Program-made: the position numbers and the translations under genes | In this document: one piece after another, positions 50,501 to 61,671 of the stretch | How the letters are laid out: each line of letters starts with the position of its first letter | Position numbering within the stretch: position 1 is the stretch's first letter | Notes under the pieces: model-generated | Seen by the model: only the letters and a program-made list of their open reading frames with translations | Told to the model about the DNA's origin: nothing | The model's database searches: none | Assembly: GCA_029204225.1 (NCBI GenBank) | Contig: CM055107.1 | Coordinates: 9,729,472 to 9,793,471, forward strand | Source: Diphasiastrum complanatum | Lineage: Eukaryota > Streptophyta > Lycopodiopsida > Lycopodiales > Lycopodiaceae | Direction: 5' to 3' | DNA: 64,000 nucleotides

Positions 50501-51141
50501 GCATGAGACGAAGAGGTAGACAAAGTGTATAGACTTCTTCAATTATCTTCTTGCAGCAACATAGTGATAACTCTAGTAAGAGTAAAATCTGAGTGTGTCA
50601 TGATGATCATAGCCCAGTTCTCATATGTAGAGGACAGGCTTGAAAGCAATGTCATGATTGTGTCTTGATCGTCCATGACTGATTCGAAAGCGGCCATCTG
50701 TTGCAAGAAATTCTTAAACTGGTTAATATGATTATGAAGAGAATCATTATTCGACATCTTGAGTGTGAAGAATATCCTTCGAAGATGTAAGTAGTTATGT
50801 CTCTCACATCATATAGTGAGCTCAGGATGTCCCAAACTTCTTTCGAAGTCTTAACTTCAGCTATGTGGCCAATTTGAGTATCTGATATATTGAGGATAAT
50901 AAGCGCGAAAGCTTTACCATCATTCGATTTCCAAGTTTGAGTCTTCTGTGTCGTCTTCAGATTTCACTTTGATACCTGTAACAACATCCCACAACTCATT
51001 GGTGATTAGCAAGGTCTTTATCTTAAATTTCCATAAATGATAATTGGATTCATTCAGATTGTCTGCGATAAGACTGGTTTTACTTTGAGAGTCCATTTGG
51101 AACTTTAGTCTGACGATGTTAAGAGAGATATTGTGCTGCAC
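47516..51141 (-). pseudogene. Copia gag-pol of the minus-strand element
   Basis: Gag: SNYHLWKFKIKTLLITNELW (51090-51000) and HINQFKNFLQQMAAFE (about 50720). Protease: FSDSGATQHMTNY (50203-50160). Integrase is decayed, but the end of its core is visible near 49400 (NGLVERKNRI). Integrase C-terminal region about 49290-49080. Reverse transcriptase: KALYSLKQSIRAWF and IITLYVDDTFLF with the YVDD catalytic pair intact (about 48250), then FDMTDLGEAHFCLGIQI. RNase H: SIIGSLMYPLIYTRP, FIDASWAEDVDTRKSTSRF. Each segment lies in its own frame, separated by stops and shifts, so no functional polyprotein remains. Confidence 0.88.
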
Positions 51142-51284
51142 TGCAATTAGAAATCAATTCTTTGATACCAAAACAAATTGATTCGAACTGAAGAATAATT
51201 TGATATTGCGAAAGATGTCAAGTATAAGAGCTTACGCTCTAATATAGTATTAGGCCTTGAAGAAGAATCAACACTCTGATACCA

Positions 51285-51750
51285 TGTTGGAAAGTCATGT
51301 GTAAAAATAGATCTAAAAGAATCAAATAAAAATAATTCGAATGACAAGAAAGGAAACTTATCGTGCACAACGGAATAAACTATCTTTCTCTTTCTTCATG
51401 CATGACTACGCCTATCAATTTTGAACAAAACAATAGTGATAAAAAATCATGTTTGATCTTATAGTAACTAACATTGAAATCATCAGTACTACAATGATTA
51501 CGTAGCCAAACATTTAAGCATTGAATTATCAGACAAATAATTTGTTGCGAAGAATTACAGAAACACATACATTCTGAGACAAATCTGAACACAATAAAAG
51601 ATAGTATTGATTCAGTATGAAACGAAACAGAAGTATATGAGTACAACAAGTTTGCATATCAAAGCCGAAGCCACGTACTCTAAGCTATTTTTGAGCGACT
51701 AAATAAAAGTTTGAATTAAGCGCAGCTACTAAATAGCTCATTTCATATAT
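51285..51750 (-). repeat. Truncated 5' LTR of the minus-strand Copia
   Basis: On the opposite strand it matches the last ~470 bp of the LTR 16539-17480, including CATGCATGACTACGCCTATCA and ACAATAGTGAT. The enhancer-promoter half (U3) is missing beyond ~51750. Confidence 0.85.
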
Positions 51751-51839
51751 TGTCTATGTGTGACTATCAATCTGGTAATGTTGTGGTACTGTAGAAGTTT
51801 TCAAGGAGCTTCCCAATTGAGCAGCAGGTTTAGCGGTTG

Positions 51840-52940
51840 GTTGCTTTGGTGCTTGTGTGTTGTTGTCATGGGTATCCTAACTGGATTCATATCGGACATG
51901 GTGGGCAGGTAAGATCTTGCTTGGTTGTTTCGGATAGTATTTTAAACTGTGTTCGAACACAGTCAAGACATGCAGCATGGTATTTTATTTTGACTGGACA
52001 ATCAACCATAAAGTGGCCTATTTCACCGCAGATAAAGCACCTGTTGTTCAGTGTCCTTTGGTGAATCAAATAGCCATCTTGTATGGCTAGGACTTTTGGG
52101 TTTTCTGGATTATGTTCATGATAAGCCAATGAATGTTCAGATTGGGATGGTTGTTCTTCATATCGTTGTATGGAATTGCCATGAATATGGTGATATGAAG
52201 GGCAATCATTAACAGGATGTGTACTCCGATAGTGTGGGCACTAGATGTTTTGTCATCTATAAGGTACCTGTGCAGGGGTAGCTGAGCAGGCATATGGCTT
52301 TGGATAGACATCAAGGTGTCTCAAAACTCCTTAGTGAGTTCCTCTAGTTGCAGTTGGTGTTGCTATTGAAACAACTCCATTTGTGATTTTCAAAGTTGGT
52401 CTTGGGTGTCCTCATTCAGCTTCAATTCATGGATAGTAGCACGATGAGTTTTCCATTCCCTAGGCTCGTCAATATCGGATCCTTCATCTTCTTCATGGAT
52501 GGCATCAGACATAGATAACTTTAAGCTCATATATTCATCATTGGATCGAAGCTCAAGTCTAATCCATCATGGAAGTTCAACTAAAAACCAGATGATGAGG
52601 TGGGCTGTTCTGGTACTTGACCTTTCAAGTGCTTGAAATGCTCGATATAGTCTCATACGCATTCATCTTTTGCCATCTTGATGTTACTCAATTTTACAAA
52701 AAGACTCTCTATCAAATGAAAGAGCTTAAAATATTTGATAAAAGATTCCTTCAAATTTGACCAATTTGTCTTATCTTTATGATCAAGGTTAAAAAACCAG
52801 TCACATGCTTTATCGATCATGGTCATGTCCGAAAATGGTAGGATAGTAACGGAAGTCTGATAGTAGATGGATGGTGGATCGATAGTGCAACAATTAACAA
52901 CAAAAATAGTCAAGATGAAAACTGAGTAGCAATGCAAAAG
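51840..52940 (-). pseudogene. Gypsy-type gag fragment with zinc knuckle
   Basis: Minus strand, several frames. The first (52937-52653) has the Retrotrans_gag signature IDKACDWFFNLDHKDKTNWS, LKESFIKYFK, followed after a stop by DYIEHFKHLKGQVPEQP. A later frame (52129-51887) ends with a CCHC knuckle CFICGEIGHFMVDC. At about 52979-52966 a weak AATCAAAGTGCAAG may be a primer-binding site. No protease or pol. It occupies the space where the U3 of the neighbouring Copia LTR should be. Confidence 0.75.
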
Positions 52941-52999
52941 AATGAAGCAGTAGTGAGACTAAAACTTGCACTTTGATTGTAAGAGAAAAATGAGTACAG

Positions 53000-53653
53000 G
53001 AGCGTGGATCAGCGCAAGACAGTAGGCACATAAAATTCTCTAGCTGATCTGATTATTATAATCTAACTACATAATCGTTACTTAACTAGAATACGTTCTC
53101 ACCAATCTGGCAAGAGTGTTGACGCTATTTATTGATGATTGCATGTCAATGCTCAGTGCATTGGGAGCATAAAGTCTTAACTACTTAATGTACTATAGCC
53201 ATTATGCATTAGATGGTCATCTTCTCTAACTATAAATGTATCTACAAATTAGGTGGACTGTCAAAGATGTACTTGAAGTCATCTGACAGTTTATGGATCG
53301 ACCTTTCCTTGATGACGAATTCAGTTAAGTCGACGAAGTCAGACATGTCAACTGATTTGGTTGATGGAGATGAATTATATGACAAGTCGAAGTCGATGTA
53401 GTTGATGACTTCGATGTTGTATAAGTAGATGTTGTATATATCAGATAAGAATACACATGAGAAGTCAATGACTTTGATGTCGGACACTTCGATGTCAAAC
53501 ACTTTGGAGATTAACATTTGATTATATACATGGAAAAGTCAAAATTGATGAAGTCGAACTTCGAACACTTTGATGACTTTGAAGTCGATGGAGCCTGAGT
53601 CTTTTAGGATGCTCATTACTCAATGGATTTGGTCCAGAGCATTGAAATCCACA
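53000..53653 (-). repeat. 3' LTR (partial) of the Copia at 53.7-55.7 kb
   Basis: On the minus strand the LTR starts TGTGGATTTCAAT at 53653, right after a purine tract (TAAGGGGGAA, 53654-53663). The segment 53290-53600 is rich in GACTTCGATGTC / GAAGTCGATG motifs, giving a low-complexity minus-strand frame. The lower boundary is uncertain because of adjoining Gypsy sequence. Confidence 0.6.
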
Positions 53654-53699
53654 TTCCCCCTTAATGTGGATCCTGAAAAACTTGGATCTTCAAGATTAA

Positions 53700-55680
53700 C
53701 ATGTCGTTAAATCTGAGATGGTGCTCATTTGATAGAGCTTTTGTGAAGTAATCTGCTGCCATTAACTTTGTCCTACAGTAAAACAATGACACTTCCTTGC
53801 CTTGCACTTTTTCTCTAAGGTAGTGATACCGGATTTCAATGTGTTTGCTCCGAGAGGGAAATCTTGGATTTAGAGAGAGTGCTATTGTGCTTTGATTATC
53901 ACAATAAATTGTCGTTGGATATTCTTGAGCAAGGCTAATATCTGCAAGCAGGTTCCTTAGCCAAATTGCCTAGTTGGTAGCATTTGTGGCAGCTATGTAT
54001 ACTGATTCGGTTGAAAATAATGCTACTGAGGTTTGCTTTCAGCTGTTCCATGAGATTGGGCCTTGATTTAATAAGGATACAAATCCAGAAGTTGATCCTC
54101 TAGTGTCGATATCTCCTGCCCAATTTGCATCTATATATCCTTCAAGAATATTCGCAGATTGGCTGCTTCCATAACAGATGCTGAGATGTTTTGTAGCTTG
54201 GAAATACTTCATGACCTTCATGAGAGATTTCAAGTTGGTCCTGGCCCTGGATTTGATAGGAATTGGCTAAGAGAACTGATGGAGTATGCCAAGTCAGGTT
54301 GAGTGTAGAGCATAACATACATGAGTGACCCAATAATGGAGTGAATTTCAAATGGATATCGCTTCATTTCCTCCTTCTCTGCCTCAGATTGTGAACATTG
54401 CTCCTTCGACAGCTTCAGACAGGGTCGAGTGGGAAGTAGCTCAATTTGCAATTGGTCATTCCGTATTTTTCCAGCACGTTGATGAGATATGTGTTGACTG
54501 ATGAAGATCTGTCTGCTGGGTTGATCTCAATATCTGGATTCCGTGACAGTAATGAGTTGGACCTATATCAGTCATTTTGTACTCCTGTGCTAGCATGCAT
54601 TTCGTATCCTTCATCAAATTCAAGTTGTTACTAGAAAGTAATGTACCATTGACATAAAGAGTGATGATAATGAAGGATGCATTGATCTTCTAAAACCAGA
54701 CTCTTGGTGGTTGTTTCAAACCATAGAGAGCCTTGTGAATTCTACACACTAGGTGCTTTTTACTCTTGAGCTCGTATTCCTCTGGCTGCAACATGTAGAT
54801 CTCCTCTTCAATAGTTCTGTTGAGGAAGGCAGTCTGGACATCCATTTGGTGGACTTCAAGATCGGTTGCAACCGCAAAAAAGAGTAGTAGGTGAGTTGAA
54901 GCATGCTTAACAATAGGATTGAAGGTCTCTGAATAATCCAGATATGGGATCTAGGAGAAGCCTTTGGCGACAAGCCTAGCCTTGTATCGATTGAGTCTTC
55001 CTTTAGCATCATACTTTGCCTTGAAGATCCATTTGCATGGAATCGAGTTTTGATTTTTTGGCAGCTCGGTAACAGTCCATGTTTGATTTTCCATAAGAGA
55101 ATCAAATTTGGTGTCCATTGCAGCTTTCCAGTGATCAACATCAGGTGTCGGCATTGCCTCTAAAACTGTGATTGGTTCCTGTACACAGTCGCAGGCCGAA
55201 TCATCCATAAATTGGTATGGAGGCTATCTGGACCGGTTCGATCTTATGGGTTGAACTTCGGTCCTCTGATGTGATTCAACTTGTCGAGGGTCTAACTCAT
55301 TGTCGGAGGAGTTGATGTCGAGCTTGTGATCAGTACGTTGTCGACTCTTGGACTGGAAGTCGATGGAGCTTTTACCTTGTGGTCGATAAATCTGTCTTTC
55401 ACAAAAATGACATTCCTAATGGTGAACGATTTCTAAGTGTCCACGTCGTAGAGCTTGTATGCCTTATGATTTGGGGAATAGCCGATGAAGATCGATTTCC
55501 TATTGGTGTCGTCCAGCTTCTTTCTTAGATATTCGGAAACCTGAGCGTAGGCAATGCATTCAAACACTCTGATATGCTTGAGTGATGGCTTCGATCATGT
55601 TCATACCACATAGGGTGTTTTGCCATTCAGAGCCTTGGTGATGGATCGGTCTTGTAGATAGTCTATCCACAAGTTCTTCT
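53700..55680 (-). pseudogene. Copia pol fragment with mutated YVDD box
   Basis: From right to left: integrase C-terminal region (HIRVFECIAYAQVSEYLRKK, IFIGYSPNHKAYKLYD; 55590-55450), a linker, and reverse transcriptase (WKAAMDTKFDSLMENQTWTV, IPCKWIFKAKYDAKGRLNRY, KARLVAKGFS, then VHQMDVQTAFLN, LYGLKQP). The catalytic box reads ITLYVNGTLL (about 54670) in place of YVDD, and sequence before it is shortened. RNase H follows (SIIGSLMYVMLYTQPDLAYS, GYIDANWAGDIDTRGSTSGF). Gag, protease and the integrase core are missing to the right, where the sequence ends near 55680, about 95 bp from the next element. Confidence 0.88.
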
Positions 55681-55780
55681 ACACCCCTAATGACCAGAAA
55701 AGCACAAAAATTGAAATTTATGAAAAAAGTGATTGGTTATTTCATCCCACAATGACATGCTAAACGAAGCTTATACTTAG

Positions 55781-56430
55781 TGTGAAAGATTTCAGATCCT
55801 TAAGATCCAATCTACTTGAATGATCTTTGGTTAGAAAGAGAAATACACTACCAATTTCACCAATGTAGAAAAATCAGCATCTACACACAATTTGAGATGC
55901 AAACACTAATAGAACTTGATAAAACTTGAATGAAATGATTATGTACTGTTGCTGTCCGTAAAAAACCAGCAAGCTACTGTATTTCACACGTGTGGATCCA
56001 AAAATAACAAATATAGATCATTCTACACATAGAATTGCAAGCAATCACCAAGATACTGCACCAATGGATAGTAGAACACAAGAGAACCATGTATAAGCAT
56101 GAAATGAGATAGAGAAGAGAGAAGATGACTCTCTCCATGAGTTACATCCTTTTATAGCAGGTCCAAACCCTATTTGGCCACTTGGCTTTCCCACCAAAAT
56201 GCTAACCCTACCAATTTTGGGTCTAGATTCAATGTACCCAACTTATTCAAATTGAATCTACTCAAACTCGCATTCTATCTTTCCCACACTTTCAAAAAGT
56301 GTCTATTCAGATGAAATTTAGACTAATTAACTTTGAAAAGTCAACATCTAAGTCTAAAACAAGTTTTGGCCTCAATATGCCAAATATTGAAATATTGCAA
56401 AATGTGATGAAACTAGTTGAATCTTTCACA
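55781..56430 (-). repeat. 3' LTR of the full-length Copia
   Basis: 650 bp; collinear with 61018-61666. The terminal inverted TGTGAAAG/CTTTCACA is unusually long for an LTR. Confidence 0.93.
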
Positions 56431-57010
56431 CTCCCTCTTCAACTAGTTTTAGCATAGACTTTGATAATACTCCAAGTGAAGTCCTATGCTTCATGAACAA
56501 GTCTTTTCCCAATGCTTTGGTGAAGATATTAGCTACACATTCCCTTGAGGACACATGTTGAAGCTCCACCTCCTTTGCAATGACTCGCTCCCTCACAAAA
56601 TGATATTGTATCTCAATATGCTTGCTCCTAGCATGAAAGATAGGATTGGATGCCATTCTTTGGGCTGATTGATTGTCACAAAAGATGATTGGGCTCTCTG
56701 AAAAATCCAGCAAGTGAAGATCCTTGATCATCCTCTTGATCCATCCCATCTCCTTTGTGCAATGTGTAAGAGCTTTGTACTCGGCCTCACTAGATAACAA
56801 TGAGATAGTGGCTTGTTTCTTTGACATCCATGATATAGCTCCATCACCTATGAAAATACAATAAGAACTAATGGATTTCCTATCCATTATATCTCCAGCA
56901 TAGTCCAAATCTGAAAATCCAAAAAGATTAGGTGATGATCCCTCATACAATATGCCAAAATCTCGAGTTCCAATGATGTACCTCAAAACTCGCCTTCCTA
57001 GTTTCCAATG
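56426..57010 (-). pseudogene. Copia RNase H of the full-length element
   Basis: Resumes with HWKLGRRVLRYIIGTRDFGI and is then open to its stop at 56426-56428. FSDLDYAGDIMDRKSISSYC, ISWMSKKQATISLLSSEAEY (the E-A-E-Y segment retained), FCDNQSAQRMASNPIFHARS and KHIEIQYHFVRERVIAKEVE follow the usual order. The domain is intact over its length, but the upstream reverse transcriptase is absent. The end overlaps the purine tract and the first bases of the 3' LTR. Confidence 0.9.
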
Positions 57011-58079
57011 CTCCTAGCATAGTTTTTGCCAATAGAACTTTGATCCATCATAAGAATGATCTTCTTCCTTAGAATATATCTCCTTTCAATGATCATGTAA
57101 TGCTCAAAATGAAAACAACCATAATTGATATAGAGAATAGTGTCCACTTGGGATGCTTCACTATTTCTTACATCAATTTTACATGTAAAAATGTGACTAG
57201 AACATCAAAAATCAAATAGAATGTAAGTGAAATTATTCCACCATGCTTCCAACTCTGAACTCTTTGGAAAAATACAGCAAACAAACAATAAATGTGAGTG
57301 ATCAACTTTTGCTTGCATGTCTCCTCCTCTGTCCTTTGTTGCCTTGTATCCACCATGATACTCCATGAATGAGCCCCCATCTTCATCTTGCCACAAGAAA
57401 CCATCAAAACTTGGAAATCCATGAGTAGGTGAGTACATTAATGATGCAAATCCAGCACCACATGACTCCATAAACCAAGTAGTTTGCACTAGTCCATCTT
57501 CAAGATCTACTTGACACAAGAAAATGACCATGAATTCACCAAAAATTGACAATCTCCAAGTATTGGCACCAAGTAGCTCAACACTTGAGAACTTAGCCAT
57601 GGATGAGTGACATAATGAACCTCCAATAGCTTCATTTCCATCAGCAAAATCAGCCAAGAATGCTAGTACAAATTCAACATCAAACCAATGCTCACCAATG
57701 TAGCTAGTTTTACCATATCTTGACAATTTGCACACATCCACATGAAATTGCTCAAACATGAGATAGAACAAGTAAAGTAAACTTGAAAAACACTTCCTTG
57801 CTGATCCTTTGACCTTACTTGAGTATTCAATATGCTGCAAAAATAGATCCATAACACCTTTGCCAATTACCTCTCCTTTGATGCTCTTGACTAGCTCCAA
57901 ATTGCCAACTTCCCTTTTGACTAGTTGAAGCGCTTTGAGATCAACCTCTTGATCTTCAACTTGACCATCAAAGTCATTGAACAAACTTTGTTTTCCAGAT
58001 CCATTACTTGATTTTACAGCAAGATAACATCCATCCACTTGCATAGCTCCATGTACACAAGAAGATCCTCCAAAAGATG
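57011..58079 (-). other. Foreign ~1.07-kb block in place of Copia reverse transcriptase
   Basis: Directly after the usual start of reverse transcriptase (DLEYRSLMKSGT, 58080), the frame enters unrelated sequence and stays open for about 290 codons to TGA at 57205-57207: FGGSSCVHGAMQVDGCYLAV, then KREVGNLELVKSIKGEVIGK, YIGEHWFDVEFVLAFLADFA and FMVIFLCQVDLEDGLVQTTW. About 195 bp of non-coding sequence then leads to RNase H. None of the reverse-transcriptase motifs (TAFLNG, LYGLKQ, YVDD) appear. I do not recognise the sequence; it may be captured host gene sequence or from another transposon. Confidence 0.75.
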
Positions 58080-60416
58080 TTCCACTCTTCATAAGAGATC
58101 GATACTCAAGATCCATTGGTTGGATCCACTCCTCTTCTTTCCTTGCTTGATCTACACTTGTAGGCTCATCCAAAGAGGTTAGGAAAGCAACATAATTTCT
58201 AGAAACTACTTGCTTACACTTTTGATCATATGTGAGCCTTGAAGGTACTTGTCTTTCTCTTGATGTTCTCCTTGGCTTTTGACTTGATGAAGGTCCATCA
58301 TCACCACCATCCAAAGTAGGATCCTTCTCATCAACATCAAGAATGTTAGATCCATCTACTTTACCATCAATCATGCTTGAAGACACCTTTGGAATGTTTC
58401 CCTCATAAAAAATGACATCTCTACCAACAATCACTTTGTTAGTAGAAGGAATGTAAACCTTGTAGGCTTTACTCACCTCACTATATCCAACAAAAATACC
58501 TCTTCTTGAAGATGGATCCTCCTTGGTCCTATCATCAAGAGTAATGTTGACATAGCATGTGCATCCAAAGGTTCTTAGAAAGTTGACACTCGGCCTCCTC
58601 TTGAATAGCATCTCAAAAGATGTCCTTCCATCCAAAATAGCACTCGGCCACCTATTGCACAAGAAATTGGCACACAACAAAGCCTGATCCCAAAATGGTT
58701 TGTCAAGATTAGCACTTAACCTCATAGCTTTAGCACTTTCACATAAAGTTCTATTCTTCCTTTCAGCCACTCCATTTTGTTGTGGGGTCCTTGATGTTGT
58801 ATACTCCCTCTTGATCCCATGCTCATCACAAAAGGCCTTGAACTTGTTAGATATGTACTCACCACCATTTTCACCTCTCAAGCACTTGATCTTTGTGGAG
58901 AATTGGTTCTCCCTTGCATTCTTGAACTTGACAAAGACATCATACACTTCATCCTTGCTCTTTAGTAGATAGATCCAACAAAATCTACTAAAATCATCAA
59001 TGAATGTTACATATATCTTAGCTCCACTATTGCTAATTGTAGTAAATACATGAATACTTGCCATTACCTCCAATGACTTGAAGTTGAGGTGTCCCATCCT
59101 TTTGTGCCAAACCTCTTGAATAGAAATTTGCTCCCTTGCAACACATCCAGCTTGGTTAGCAATAACACAAGCATCAAGTTTGAACAACTTCCCTTGTCTT
59201 TTACCTTTTCCAATCAAGACATCCTTCCTTTTGATCAAACAAGCATCTCCATCAAACTCCACCTTGAGGCCCTTACTTAGCATTTGACTCACACTGAGCA
59301 AATTCTTGGTAATAGATGGAATAAACAAGACATCCTCCAAATGAACATTCCTATTTGTAGAGAGAGAAATAAGAATTGTGCCAATCCCTTTGATTGCACA
59401 CTCGCCATCATTGGCCGTGTAGATCACCCTCTTGTCATCTCCATATGCCAACAAAGAAGTGAAGTACTCTTTCTGAAAGGTCATGTATGAACTTGCTCCA
59501 CTATCAATCCACCAAGGATCTAGATCTCCATCATTAGCAAGCATACATGAAGACATCACAAAAGCATCATCATTTGCATCTTGCACATCCAAACCATCCT
59601 CATCAAGAGTAAGATTACCTTGCTTGTCTCCTTGATCTCTCTTCTTCTTGTAGCACTCACTTGCAAAATGTCCTTTGATGCCACAATAGAAGCACTTGAG
59701 ATTTGATCTGTCCTTCTTTTTGCCACTTGAAGAAGCATCCACTTGATCTTGCCCTTTAGACCACTTTCTTTTGGTTTTGCCCTTGAATTTGCCCTTTGTG
59801 AACATAGCATCCTCTTGAAGTGTCGATGTAGATCCACCTCTTGCTTGAAGCCTATATTCCTCATTGATCAAGATCTCTTGAAGATCCATAAAACTTGGCA
59901 AAGTCTTTTGAATAGCAATACTTTGAACAATGTTAGCATGAGCATCTAACAAGCCATTAAGAATCACTTGAATAAGCTCTCCTTCCTTAATGCTTTCATC
60001 TATGCAAGCTAACTCATCATTCAATGCTTTCATTCTCAAAACAAAAGTACTTGGACTTTCTTTATTCTTTTGTAAACAAGAAAAGATTTGCCTTCTTAGA
60101 GTCAACACTCTAGAAGTAGACTTGGATTCATAAAGCTTCTTCAATGAATTCCAAGCTTCCAAAGATGATGAGCACTTACCAACTTCCTTGAGAAGTTCAT
60201 TGGTAACATCATCTTTATCATGTGTAGAGCCTTCTTGGCCCTCTTGTCATACCTCAATTGATCTTGTTGTGTTGCTGGTCTCTCCTCCAAACCTACAACA
60301 ATATCCAAAACATCATTCATCTCAAGAAGTGACTCCATCCTCACTTTCCATAATGAATAGTTACTTGAGGTAAGCCTATCATTGGCTTCCAACATGACTC
60401 CAATTGAGGTTGCCAT
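57205..60416 (-). pseudogene. Copia gag-protease-integrase polyprotein, frameshifted and recombined
   Basis: Gag begins at the ATG at 60416 (MATSIGVMLEANDRLTSSNY). One base is missing near 60205 (after ALHMIK), and the next frame runs unbroken for 985 codons from about 60162. It has the gag helices, a zinc knuckle CFYCGIKGHFASEC, protease WWIDSGASSYMT (D-S-G intact) and pre-integrase VWHKRMGHLNFKS. A deletion there removes the C-x2-C half of the zinc site and the first integrase Asp. The core then reads VTFIDDFSRFCWIYLLKSKD, with ENGGEY where DNGGEY carries the second catalytic Asp, and QQNGVAERKNRT with the Glu. The integrase C-terminal region (FGCTCYV, GIFVGYSEVSKAYKVYIPST) is followed by the foreign block from residue ~695. 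Integrase cannot be active. Confidence 0.9.
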
Positions 60417-61017
60417 GTAGCAATGACCTGATCTTCTCTTTCAACCTGTTTCAATGCACAAAGAACTCTTTTGAACAACAACAAATGCTTTCAAAAGAAG
60501 TCACCAGGATTTGAAACTATCTCACAAATTCTCTTCTAGCACTTATCCAAGCAAATCAACACATAGAATCATGGAATCTTGATCAACCTATGATCTATTC
60601 TCAATCTAATGACTTTTGCCACTTCCTAAGATTGAAACACACTCAGATGAAGTCCAGCAACCTCACTATCTAGAGGTCTAATCAAAATTAGGGTTTTGAC
60701 AAAATCACAAAAAATTGACTATTCCAAATCTAAATGCAAATGCTAAAATTTGATATGCAATCTATAAGCCACCACTTAGGCTGAACCAATGATCCAAAAA
60801 TCGGCCAAATCCAGCATGTGAATTTAAAATAACGGAATTGAACAAGTATATTGACCTATTTAGTGTTTTGATCTACAAAAGATCCAATCTACAAAAGCAA
60901 AAAATTCGATTTTGGTGTAGAATCCTCTCTAGCATGCTCTAGACTTGATATCTTCACCAAATCATTGATAGATCTGATTTTCTCCTTCATAACCTGAAAC
61001 ACAAGCTCTGATACCAT

Positions 61018-61666
61018 GTGAAAGATTTCAGATCCGTAAGATCCAATCTACTTGAATGATCTTTGGTTAGAAAGATAAATACACTACCAATTTCACCAAT
61101 GTAGAAAAATCAGCATCTACACACAATTTGAGATGCAAACACTAATAGAACTTGATCAAACTTGAATGAAATGATTATGTACTGTTGCTGTCTTTAAAAA
61201 ACCAGCAAACTACTGTATTTCACACGTGTGGATCCAAAAATAGCAAATATAGATCATTCTACACATAGAATTGCAAGCAATCACCAAGATAGTGCAGCAA
61301 TGGATAGTACAACCCAAGAGAACCATGTATAAGCATGAAATGAGATAGAGAAGAGAGAAGATAACTCTCTCCACGAGTTACATCCTTTTATAGCAGGTCC
61401 ATACCCTATTTGGCCACTTGGCTTTCCCACCAAAATGCTAACCCTACCAATTTTGGGTCTAGATTCAATGTACCCAACTTATTCAAATTGAATCTACTCA
61501 AACTCGCATTCTATCTTTCCCACACTTTCAAAAAGTGTTTATTCAAATGAAATTTAGACTAATGAACTTTGAAAAGTCAACCTCTAAGTCTAAAACAAGT
61601 TTTGGCCTCAATATGCCAAATATGAAAATATTGCAAAATGTGATGAAACTAGTTGAATCTTTCACA
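61018..61666 (-). repeat. 5' LTR of the full-length Copia
   Basis: 649 bp, directly next to the primer-binding site at 61006-61017 (TGGTATCAGAGC on the minus strand). On the minus strand a TATA-like TATAAAAGG is read at about 61391-61383. Confidence 0.93.
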
Positions 61667-61671
61667 CTAAG

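Larger units (their letters stand above)
47516..51750 (-). mobile_element. Copia element, minus strand, head-to-head with its relative
   Basis: From right to left: a partial 5' LTR (51750-51285, TTCCAACA end), the primer site TGGTATCAGAG (51284-51274), gag, protease, integrase, reverse transcriptase and RNase H, ending abruptly at 47516 within RNase H (CAACATGCTCCGACATTATT). The 3' LTR is missing. The coding sequence is broken by many shifts. Same family as the older Copia at 11.3-17.5 kb. Confidence 0.85.
55781..61666 (-). mobile_element. Full-length Copia with reverse transcriptase replaced by foreign sequence
   Basis: 5,886 bp. The LTRs 55781-56430 (650 bp) and 61018-61666 (649 bp) both run TGTGAAAG...CTTTCACA and differ at roughly 20 positions by eye (about 97% identical). 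CTTAG precedes and CTAAG follows, a target duplication with one mismatch. The primer site TGGTATCAGAGC abuts the 5' LTR at 61017-61006 and a purine tract (GAAGAGGGAG) abuts the 3' LTR. The interior has gag, protease, partial integrase, an unrelated ~1.07-kb block in place of reverse transcriptase, and RNase H. Related to the nested Copia at 11679-16262 by coding sequence. Confidence 0.92.

Noticed and set aside
53242-53517. 91-codon minus-strand frame rich in Asp, Ile, Ser and Tyr
   Set aside because: It follows from repeated GACTTCGATGTC-type motifs within the LTR; not a protein gene.
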